64,000 nt of DNA from Chromobotia macracanthus (taxonomy: Eukaryota; Chordata; Actinopteri; Cypriniformes; Botiidae), in NCBI GenBank assembly GCA_036877525.1, contig JAZGTH010000013.1, positions 10,026,001 to 10,090,000 on the forward strand, in the 5' to 3' direction. The position numbers were made by a program, and so were the translations under genes. How positions within the stretch are numbered: position 1 is the first letter of the stretch; each line of letters begins with the position of its first letter. Under the pieces are notes generated by a model. It had not been told where the DNA came from. It searched no databases and saw nothing but the letters and a program-made list of their open reading frames with translations. Shown piece by piece: positions 48,201 through 60,200 of this stretch.

Positions 48201-51200
48201 ATCAAGAGGAAGATGGATGGTCACAAGCCATCAAACAAAGTCAAGCTGTTTGAATTTTTGCACCACTGGCATAAAGTTACCCAACAGCAATGTGAAAGAC
48301 TGGTGGAGAGCATGCCAAGATGCATGAAAGCTGTGATTAAAAACCAGGGTTATTCCACCAAATATTGATTTTTGAACACTTCCTAAGTTAAAACATTAGT
48401 ATGAACGTGTTTTCTTTGCATTACTTGAGGTCTGAAAACCTCAAATACCTTTTTTTTTTGTTTTGGCACCCCTTTCTGTGGAGACATTAGGAATGAAATA
48501 GCTACTGTGTAAAGTACTTATAAATAAGCTCTTAGACCAATGGCAAATGAGATCCAAAGATTTGATGATAAAATGGTGACATTTGGGGCCAAAGGAGGGG
48601 ACATTTGATGTAGCACTGTGGGAGGAAATAGAAACCTTGATAAACTAATTCTTAAACTAAAGAGTAGAATAAACAGAGAAATAAAAAGAGAACAAGAGAG
48701 TGAAGTGCAACCACTGTTCAAGAAGATTTATTAAAAAAGAAGACAGGCAAGAAAAATACTGAAGGATGCAGACAGAAAGACAAAGAAAAGAGGTGCTTGC
48801 TAAACCACCTCCATTTGTGGCCCCAGAAGGCCAGTTCCCAAAACTCAAGAGAAATGTAGAAGCTTCAGAAGAAATGCAGATGGAGGGACAAGTGGAGTTA
48901 GGAAAAGAAAGACAAACTTGGCTGGAGGTAAGACTGCAGATATGGTGCTCTCTGGAAGGAGTGTACATAGACATGAAAGGAATAGGAACTCAATAATGAT
49001 TACTGAACCAAAAGCAAATGTGTACTGGATAGGGCAGACAGAAAATGATCCGAGACAGACTAAGTCGGAGATGTTTATTGAAGCACAGATTCCTGAAGTA
49101 CAGTTACCAAAATCAGCATTTCACTGTGCAATTATAATATGATCCTGACAGACGCAAACTTGTGGCAGAAAGAAATTAAAAGACTGAAAACTTGTACTTC
49201 ATAAACAAGAAGCAGCTAATAATTTACAAACAGTGAATTTGTAAAAGGATGGTTCAATGTAGCAGATTCTGTTCTACGTATCTTTTATAAATAGGAAAAA
49301 CTGGGAAGTAAATATATTTATTGGCCCTAAATTGTAAGGCTATGTGACACCAAAGGGGAGCCAAGAAAGATACACAGGATATTTGGTGTTTACATGAGGG
49401 ACAAATCTTTGCACGAACCTCACTTTAATACATTTCAATTCCAGACGCATACAGGTTTGACCATTGTGAAAATTAAACAACAGGGATATTGGTCTCCATA
49501 TTTACAAGCAATGGCAGACAAATTTCTGTCTTAATGTGAAATGTGTGCCAAAATTGACACCAACATACGGTCACATACCAGTACCAAAAAACATTCAAGC
49601 ACTTGGTGATGGATTATGTGGATATGATAAAGCGAGTTCAAGGCCAAAGGTATATGCTTGTAATAACAGACAGATTTAGCAGATGGATAGAAGCAGTACC
49701 ATCAGCAGATGAGGGGGCAGAAACAGTAATTTAATTCCTCACAAAAAAAGTAAACCCTAGTTTTGGAATTCCATCAGAAATAAGTTCAGATAACGAATCA
49801 GCACTTATTCAAAAAACTGTAAAGCAAGTACTGCAACAACTGAAAATAAAACAGATTAGTGTGTGCCTGTTATTAACAATCACAAGGGATGATAGAAAGA
49901 ATAAATGGTACCCTCAAGGCCAAACTTAACAAAACCTATGAAAGTACTAACCTTAACTGGGTTGATGCTTTACCTCTTGAACTAATGAGCTATTGCATGC
50001 AAACTAAAGGAACCATACACTTAACCCCGCATGAAATGCTTACGGGTCGCCCCATGTCTGTACCATATTGCAGAGGTCCCTGCAAAGGACCCCCCTGAGC
50101 AACTGCAAATGGAACATAGGTCTTATATGGAAAAAATAACTGCAATACATAAGGCTGTTTATTTATGGGAAAAGAGAAAGGAGCCTAGTGAGGGGACAGA
50201 GACATCTTGCCCAGTTGTTCCAGGGGATCAAGCATATTCGAGAATAAAAGGAATCAGCCCAGTAGACGAACCCTACAAACTTTGCGCGCCACTTTGTATC
50301 ACCTGAACGACTGCACAAGTTCCCAAAGTAAGATCAGAAAAAGAAAAACCTGACACAGATGAGACAGAAGATGTATAGTCTGTACAAACTGTACCCCACT
50401 CAAAGTTTCAACCAGATTTCCCTACAATAGATTTTTCAGACCTTAGCCCGATCAATAACTCCAGCCAAACAAGAAGTGAATAAAGACAAAAAGATATCAA
50501 AACAACGCAGAAGCATTGATAGTGAGATCAGTAACAATGAGAGAAGCAGGACCAAAATGACTGTCATTAACAACAAACTGTGTGGCGTAGTCACTAGATA
50601 GCATAACCAAGGAGACTGAATTATGAACTGGCACTATAGGTTTGTTTGTTTCTTTTGTTTAATTAGGGTTTATTGCCATATCAGCTTTAATGGCTATATC
50701 ATGGCAAAAACATATACAATTTTAAAAACAGTTTATAAATAACACATTTCTATAATACATAGATACATCAATAACAATAATATATAAATGTAAGATACAA
50801 AATCTCAAAAAGTTTTTTTTAAGTTTGGCACTCTGGGTAAGGGCAATGAAGGTAAAGGGGGGAATATGTGGAATATTGTTATTAATTAAAATATAAAAGA
50901 ATCAAGTATAATTAAAGTGAATATATCCATTTAGGTTAACCATGTATTTTACTATTATAGTCACTGTTTGCCTGTGTGTAGGACTGAAAATTTGTCTTTA
51001 ACTTTTAATAATGATGTGTTTAGAGTGCTGCACTATTGGTATCGACAATTAATCATCAGCTAGTAAAACTTCATGCCAACCTTACCTGAATGGGATTTTT
51101 GTATTTACATTGAGAATACATATTTATTGTTTGATTTGTGTTATTTCTATCTCTTACAAAAATAAAGAATCTTTACTTATTTTACCTAAACATAACTTTT

Positions 51201-54200
51201 AAGAGGCTAAAGAAATCACATCGACTCTAATGCTTCTGAGTCACGTCTAATGTCATCTGTTGACCCAGGACCATAAGCTGAGAAATTAATTGAGTTACTT
51301 ACAGAAAAATACTGCTCAGCCTCCAGCTGGTCCTGAAGTTCCCTCATCTGCCCCTCATTCCCTCTGTATTGCCTGTGGAGAGACGTTTCCCTTTAAATCA
51401 TATCAGCTTCAGACAGGCCTTAATTACTCAAACTTTTGCGTATAACTGAGCATAAACATCTCCAGCAGAACCTGCAGCTCCATGCTCTGGATTTATCATG
51501 AATCCATCTGACACCACACCACTATTACAACAATATTATAATGTACAGGTATTTTTATCTTGTTTGTAATGAGGTGAAGGCAGAAACACCCCAATGTAAT
51601 ACTCGCTATTACTGTTACCTTTATTGTAAGTATTTATTAAGTATTGGCAATGAATTATAGTTTAGATTTTGTAATAGCTACATTTCTTACAACAAGACCC
51701 ATGAATAAAAACAATGCCTTAACAGCTGTTTAAGTATTGTTAATATTTACATTTGGTCATTTAGCAGACATTACATTTAGTCATTTAGCAAGTATTGTTA
51801 CTTACGTCAGTCAGGCCACTGACTGACATAAGACAGGCAAAAATAAATAAAAAATGATGTTAATGTACTAACTTTTACAAATTTTCAGTTAGACATGGCT
51901 TGTCTAACATATCCAATAGTTCCTACTCCATGAAACTATTTGTACATTTTTTGAAGAACAAAATGTTCTTAAAAAAATGAAGCATCCATTTCTACCTTTT
52001 TTATGCTAAGTGCCAAAATGGTCACTTTCTGATGACCCTATGAGCACAGGAAAGGGCAAAGGTCATACTTGGTGAGCTGCACCAGCTGGAACTCGAGGGA
52101 GCGTTTGTTCTCGAGGGTGGCATTGATCTCCTGCTTAAGTTGCTTCTCTGATCCCTTCAGCCGATCAGCCTCCATTGTCCAGCTTTTCAGCTCGTTCTGA
52201 GCAAGTGCTCGTTTCCTGGACTCCTGTTCCAACTGCATCCGCAGCACCTTTACCTGGAGTGAATGAAGAGCACGTTAACTGGGCAGCATTTTGGGGTCTC
52301 AAATGAGGCTTTGTGGGGTCAGTGATGACCTCACCTCCTCCTCCAAACTCTCCTTCTGCTTCATCAGCTGTTCCATCTTTTGCACGGACTGCTTGAGGTC
52401 AAACTCCAGCATGGAGCACTGCTTCTCCACCTCCACCACCCGGCTCTCTGCCTGCATGCGCTGTGTGGTCTCCTCTGACACCTTCTGTTCCACCGCTGGA
52501 GAGAGGAGATGGAGGAGATATTCAGGCAAGTATAAGTTACATTCTTTCTGTGTTGGGTTCATCATCAAGTCCTAAACAGACATCTTTATGCTGTATAATA
52601 CAAGTGTTTAGGGAAGCATGTTACACAGACAAATAATTGAGAACATACATGATTTCAGTTATATCCTTGTGGACAGTTTTATCCACATTTTACATTTCAA
52701 CTATAATTGTCTAGTTTCACGGTAGGTTAATTTTTGTGTGCACTTATTTGGCAAAAACATTAAACAGCAATTGTTCTACAATCAAAATGGGAAAACACAA
52801 AGGCACTTTTTGTTGTTAATAAGGAATTCTGCCCTTAGTATGCTAAGGCAGGTGGCATATATGGGTGTGGAGCATCTGGCACACACAACATACCGTGCAT
52901 AGTAGCTGACTTGGCCTCCTCAATGGATTCGTATTTGTCGGTAAGCTGAGCTCTGGTGACGCGGTGCTCTGTCAGTTCCTGATCTAGACGCTGCTGCAGA
53001 GTCTTCAGCTTGTAGTTCAGGTCGATCTCCAAACTGTTCTTCTCCTAAGGAGCACAGAGAAAAGCTGGTTGCACAACACATGGTTACTGTTTGGTTGTAA
53101 CTTTAGCTGTAAAATTGTACAGTTAATGGGACTACTTTACTGAGCAGAGGAATACCTGGTTAGGTCTTAAAGACATAAACCTCATTTAACCCATAGTTTA
53201 AACCATATAAACTGCCACATTTCTTCCTCATCCCTGTATGGCATCCTCGCAGTTAACACCAAGCTAAAAACTGGTTGTTTTATTGCAAATTCGTTTTTTC
53301 CTTTATGCTTACTAGCTGAAAGATGAGTCTAAAATAATTACAGTGGTATATGGTGATCGTGGTAATTATAAAAGTCTAAACTTGAATGGCTTCATAAGAT
53401 CCAGACTTTATGTAAAGTGCAAACCCCCTAGTCTCTATGACATTCTGATGGAGAGCTATAATGTCACAAAATTCAGCCTAGTCTTAAATCTATGGAAATT
53501 TTTACCCACTTTTTCGTACAACCTAAAAACATTGTACACCTGATCGCTTATAAAAGTCATAGCACACCTCTCCTCAATAAGCCGGTCGATTTGACACCTC
53601 ATTCATGGGTCTATGACAAACGAGTTACATAAAGTTTTGTCTAGAAAAAGTAGTAGTAGTAGTAGTATGCAGGAGAACAATAGTGATGCTTTGCTTCGCA
53701 AGCTTATTCATGATGTTAGGAGGTTGCTAGGGTGATCTAAATAGTTGCTAGGGTGTGGCATTCTGATGTGGAGCTAAAACGTCACACAATTCAGCCAAAT
53801 GTTAAGGAATTTTTTGCTCACTTTTCATACGCCCTGAAAACAACGTACACCCGATCGCTTATAAAAGTCATAGCACACCTCCTTTTAATAAGTCGGTCAA
53901 TTTGACATTTTATTCAAGGGTCTACGACAAACCATGCAGGACGAGTTACATGAAATTTTAAAAAGATGATGATGTAGGAGAGTAATAGTGATGCTTTGCA
54001 AGCATAACAAAATGAAACCTTCTCAAGAGCGTTGCATCTCTCCTGGACTTGTTTCTTCTCCAGATCCACTTTAGTAACAGTCTGCTTCAAGTTCTTGTTG
54101 TCTTCCTGTAGACCTGTGATACGAGCTAAAACATACAAAGACAACACGTACTGGTACTTTGTGAGCAGAGATGTCTTTTTGTACTTAAAGGGTCACAAAT

Positions 54201-57200
54201 ACCAATTTTAAAGGCTCATAAAGGTGATAAAACATTGTTAAAACAGTCCGTGTGACCACACTGTTTAAACCATATAAAAAATTATATGAAGCGGCTACTT
54301 TTACAGAATACTTTTTGTGTGCAAAAAATATATATTCAAATTATTCTTCACTTCTGTGTTAGTCTGCACACGCATATGCATTTTGGTGCTCTAGTTGAAC
54401 GCGTATCAGAGACTAACATGGAAGAGAAGAAATTGTTAAATAAAGTATAAAGTATTATTGCCAACTGAACCACTGTAGTCACAGACTATTTTAACAATGT
54501 CTTTCCTACCTTTCTAGGCCTTTAAAATTGGTATTTGTGTTGCTGTCTGTGGATGGGGGGGGTCAGAAAGCTTCCGGATTTCATCAAAAATATTTTAATT
54601 TGTGTTCCAAAGATGAACGAAGGACTTGTGGGTATGAAACGACAATAGGGAGAGTGTAATATAACAATAATTAATGACAAATTTTCATCTTGGGGCAAAC
54701 TATCCATTTAAAACACTGTTTATTTGAACTTGTTTGGTGACTGTTGTTTACTTATGTAATTCAATTGTGGTCTAGTAGGAAAGGAATGTAAATTACTAAG
54801 TCTGCACAAAATAACCAAGTCAAAACGTTGTAGCGGGCTTCTCTTACCCTGCAGTTCTCGGATCTCCTCTGAGCCCTGGCTGCAGGTTCTCCTCTCCGTG
54901 TCTAGTGTAGTCTGCAGCTGCAGCAGCTCTTTCTCCAGCTGCTGTCTGGCATTCTCTGTGGCGCGGGTCTTCTCCTGCAGCTCACGGTTCACCCCCTCCA
55001 GCTGACTCATGGACTTGGCCATCTCCGTGTGACTCTTCCTGAGACGTGCCACCGTGTCCGACTCGGCCCGCAGAAGATCGTTGGCTTCCCCCAGCTGTCA
55101 GTCACAGAGATGTAAAGATGTTAATATTTGTAGGCCCCATAAATTCTTTTGTAATAAAAAAAAATTGTGTCCAATGTGGATGTTTCCTAGGAAAGAAGGA
55201 TGTGTGGAGAGACCTTGTTCAGCCCAAACAGGATACAAGGTATTCGACTTTCAATGTGAAAAGAAAACTTTTATAGAGGATTAAGGAGGCCACCTTGCTC
55301 TTGGAAACCTTCAGTGCTGCAGAAATTGTTTTTGTGGCAGCAATCCTGTCTCTGAGATCTGCAAGCAGTTCCTTTGACCTCAGGCCTTGGTTTTTGCTCT
55401 GATTTGCATAGTCATGTCCAATCAATTTAATTTACCAGAGGTGAACTTCAATCAAGGTTTTCATTAAAAAAAGGGAGGCAACTGAGCCAAATTTCAAGTG
55501 TTGTTGCAAAGGGTCTAAATATAACCCCAAATTAGAAAAAGTTGGGACAGTATGGAAAACACAAATAAAAAAAGAAAGTAGCGATTTCTAAATTTACTTT
55601 GACTTGCATTTCATTGCAGACAATACAACAGCACATTATTTAATGTGTTCCTCATGATTTTTATTGTTTTTTCTTCAAAAAAACAAAATTCCTATTTTGG
55701 GCAATGAAATACAAGTCAAAGTACATTTAGAAATCGCTACTTTCTTTTTTTATTTGTGTTTTCCATACTGTCCCAACTTTTTCTAATTTGGGGTTATACT
55801 TATTTTAATGTGATATTTTAGTATTGTTTTCATTATAGGGTACTGAGTGTAGATTGAGTAAAAAAATACATTCAAATGATTAAACATAAAATTGAAGGGG
55901 GAATGAATACTTATACACACATACATGCTTTGTCTATATAAGCTTACTTGGTTCTGCAGCTGGGTGATCTTCTCATTATTTTGGCTCATCTTTCTTAGAT
56001 CTTCCAGCTGCTCCTTCAGAGTGGACGCTACAGAAAACAAATGAGACTGCTAACACGGGGGCAGATTCCTTAAGAAAGTAGACCACTCAACTGTAGAAAT
56101 GTGTCACCTGGTACAGATTCTTCTATACCGTTTGTGCTGCAGTATATCTGTGCTGCAATTTAAAAATCTGACACAAAGCAGAAAATTATAGCCTACTCAG
56201 TCTGCAAACTGTCACATTCCAGTGTGGGCAGTTGTGTTTATTATAACTGGAGTAATTTAGCTTTTTCTCATTACACTTTATAAGCCACTCACATTTGATG
56301 ACAATTTTTGATTACAAAAAAGTCTGACAATTTTTTAGGTATTACTGTTTTGAGTTGTGTCTTATCTCAAATGTCATATAATATGAATTATCTGATTTTG
56401 CATTGTTTGTAAGTTCTGCACTTTTTTGTTTGTTAAGAATAATGTAATATTTTGTCTCAACCATCAAGTTTTTAAAGAAACAGAAACAAACCAGATAAAG
56501 AGCATTTTGACTGCAGTATTTAATTTACTCAGAACTGTCATTATTGCATGGCTATGTAAAACAAAGAATATGAATAAACCAATTTTTAGCCAAAAATAAC
56601 TATATTGTGACATAATAATATAAAGCAATATAAAATAACTTAAATTTTTGCATATGGATTTTGCAATTGCGACAGAGGGTAAAAAGGCAACGTCATTCTT
56701 ACCCTCGTTCTCCAGATTGCGTCTCTTTTCTGCCTCCTGGTCAGCTTTTCTCTGGTATTCCATTGCCCTATGCTGGATCATGATCTTATCTTTCTCCAGT
56801 ACAGACATGTTAGCCTCCACACTCTTCCTTAGGTTATTCTGAAACATGTTAGGACAACCAAATTTAAAGAAACCTCAAAGGAATTAACATACTAAAAATA
56901 AGTTGAGATTTTAACATTTATTCTAATTGTCTATTAGAGACTTGTTTACAAAACACATGCCTGTAATTATTCAAATCTGTGATTCAGAGATGAAATCACT
57001 TCACTCACCTCCTCATCTAACTCTTTCATTATCTTGTCTAGTTTTGTGTTGGATACCCTTAGGAGAAAATGAAACAATGAACAAATGTCAAAATCCTGAT
57101 TTTATTATAAAAATGTGATTTTAGTAAAGATGGAAGAATGGATGGTTAAGGTGTTTGATATTGATATGGATCAATTAAAGACTTAATGAAGAGCTTGATT

Positions 57201-60200
57201 TGGAATAGATAGATGAGATGTTTGATTGCAATGGGTGGATAAGGTGTTCAGTTGGTTGGATTTATTTATGTTTTGTATATTTATTTGTGTTTGCATTCAT
57301 CCATCCATCCAGACCAATTTTACACATCAGTTAACTGAAGTGTAAAATTGGTCTGGATGGATGGATGAATGCATAAATGGATGGATGGAAAGTTGAATTG
57401 ATTAGTTTGGATGCACATATTTGATTTTGATCATATTTGACATTTGAAATGATTGAATAAGGTGTTCGGACAAATAAACACCTGCACTTCTGCTCCATAT
57501 CATCTCTCAGCTGCATTTCACTGTGAAGTTGTTCTTCTAGCTGATATATCCTCTTCTGAAGATTCTCCAGCTGAGAGACCAGAAACAAAATTAGTCATCC
57601 TCACACTTTACTAGACAGACTCAAAGTAATAATGATTTGAAGCCTTTGGTTTAACAAGTATGGTTGGAGGTTCTTACATGACTCTTATCTTTAGTTGAGC
57701 TGCGTTTGTCACTTGTCTTTGTGGTTAATTCTCGAGGAAACCTGACAAATAACCATAAAAAGCTTAATAGTGTTACATTTTCACCAACCTAACAGAAACA
57801 CTTGGACTCTTATGCTTTGACTGACTGCAGGGCCTGTTCTGTAGCTCAGTACTTACTGGTTATTGCTGTAGTAGGTGAAGCCCACAAATGGAAGCTGGTT
57901 GCCTACAAACGCTTTAGGAATGGGGAATGTCTCCTCCTCACCTCGATCCTCCTCAATGTCGTCAAAGTTACTGGTGTCAATGTCACTGCTCAGCTCTGGC
58001 ACAACTGGGGCAGCAGCTACATGCAACGATAACATATTGTACGTAGAACAAACCAAAAATGTTACATAAACTGCAAAGGCCATCGACAAAACAACTGTCA
58101 GATGGAGGCTCAGAAATTCCACTCACTCTCTCTGATGTTCTCCCACCTCCACTGGTCGTTCTTGAAAAAAGAATGTCGCTTAATCTCATCAACTCCATTG
58201 CGTCCTAATCGCACCTCCCTAACAGGAGGAGATGAGCAAAATGATGTAAAGTAACATAAGGCTGCAAGCACAGTTTGTTTCACGGTTCAAGCTTCAGTTC
58301 CTGTTGTACAGGATACAGGATAATGTACAGGATAATGTACAGCACTAATAATCTTTTGCGAGCAAATCCAGGGTGACTTTTACCATTACACTGACAAAAG
58401 ATGTGATGTTTTGTTTTGAGAGGGATACGACAACTCTGAACAGAAATTTCCCCTCCCAAAATTATGCCTTGGCAATAACCTACTTTCTTAAAATGAATGT
58501 AATACAGTAATAAAAAGTGAAAATTGTGTTACAAAACCACAGAGATGAAAGTGTAAAAAAAAATAGATGGATGACGCCCTGTCACCTGAGGAACAACATC
58601 AAAGAGCAACTTTATTTGTTCTTCAGTGATTCATTACTTGGTTTCTTCACACAACAAAAGACAAATCCAAACTAGCAACTGTTTCAACACCTACTGTCTG
58701 GGTAGGCTTTAGTACCGGTCTGGTTTTAAAACCCAGTAAATAAAAACACTGATGTCTGATCAATTTCAGATGCCATCAACACTGTAACACACATTTAGTT
58801 TTTACATTTTCTGATGAAAATGTGGGTGGTGCTTGCCCAAGCAAAATTTGCCATCACAATGAGTGTTTCCATGCGGTTACTACAATATCCTGGGTGGTTG
58901 AAAGCAATTGCTAAGTAGTTGCTTGGGTTTGGTACAAGATAAGTTATAGCCAGTGATGTCACACTGTGATTTTTACACTTATGAATTCTTGGATAAATCC
59001 CAAGGTGGACTGTGCAATATAAAATCTTTCATGACTTTCAGACTATACACTATACATGTCAATAGACAACTGAACTTTAATTAACTGGAACTTCCTAAAA
59101 TCATAATTCACACAAATAAACATGACACTAAAACACAACATTTTACCCTCTGGAAATATGAAAAGAAAAATGGTTTCTTGTTTTGCAGACAACACACAAG
59201 TTTTAATAAAATATTTGTGTCCAAACCTGTCTGTAAGAAAAGCACAGATAAGGCTCTTTGCATCTTTGGAGATGTCGCTGTCTTCAGGGAAGGTCAGAGC
59301 ATTCTTGTGATTCATGATCTTGCTGTAGGTGCCCACAAGCGAGTCAGCATAGAAAGGTGTGTCACCTAAGGACACATTAAAAACAGACACTTATCCTTCT
59401 GAATGCTTCCTCGGTTTCCCGACCTGAGAAGTCATCCATTTTTAGGTATTTCATCCACTTCAGGCGCATACTTTTAGTTTAGGCATTTAAATCTGAGTCT
59501 AAATGCATAGTAACTTAAGTTCTCGACAGGGTCGACCATCTCTCCATCTCTCCTGGTTGTAGTGAATTTAAGTGCAGCTGTTAATAGTCGACTTTTCTTG
59601 GAAATCTGCAATGATTCTGAAACCTCAAAAATCACTGTTAAGAAACAATTTCTCCACACTCTTGAAATAAGTGTGCAGTTTCTTTGTTTATAAGTGGAAG
59701 CTGATGAAACGAAATAAATGACACTTAAGCAGCTATTTTTAATAGACGTGTTTTTATAGCTTAGTAAAATAGCTTTTAATAACAAAGCTACAAGCAGCAA
59801 TGCCGGGCACAAGCACCATAGCTACCCGGTGCTTCTTAGAAAACAATGCATAGTTGTCACAAGCCAGCTGGTGGCGCTATGACTGTGACTCACAATAGCC
59901 ATATAACTGTGATTAGCCCACAACACCAAACATGTTAATCACTCAATGTACCCAGAAGATATGAGACACTTCCTGTTCAATTTTTGCTATAAATTGTTTG
60001 CCTCACCATGGCAACACTGCTAGAGATACAATTCAGTATCTTCCAGTGACTTGGGTAAATTTTAAGTGTCACACTTCTTCTGCCAGTTGGTGGCGCTATG
60101 ACTGTTAACAACAGTGTTGCTACTGTTAACAATAACAACAGGCACCTCTATGTTATCAGTCCCTAGGAGCTAGTGTGATCATTGTGATCAGCCCACAACA

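Larger units (their letters stand above)
46105..51302 (-). other. rock1: Large ROCK1 intron carrying several insertions
   Basis: A 5.2-kb intron between w18 and w17. From left to right it holds family A repeat (46.5-47.2 kb), a decayed Tc1-like element (47.6-48.4 kb) and a truncated retrovirus-like element (49.4-51.2 kb). All read on the plus strand, antisense to ROCK1. Confidence 0.85.
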
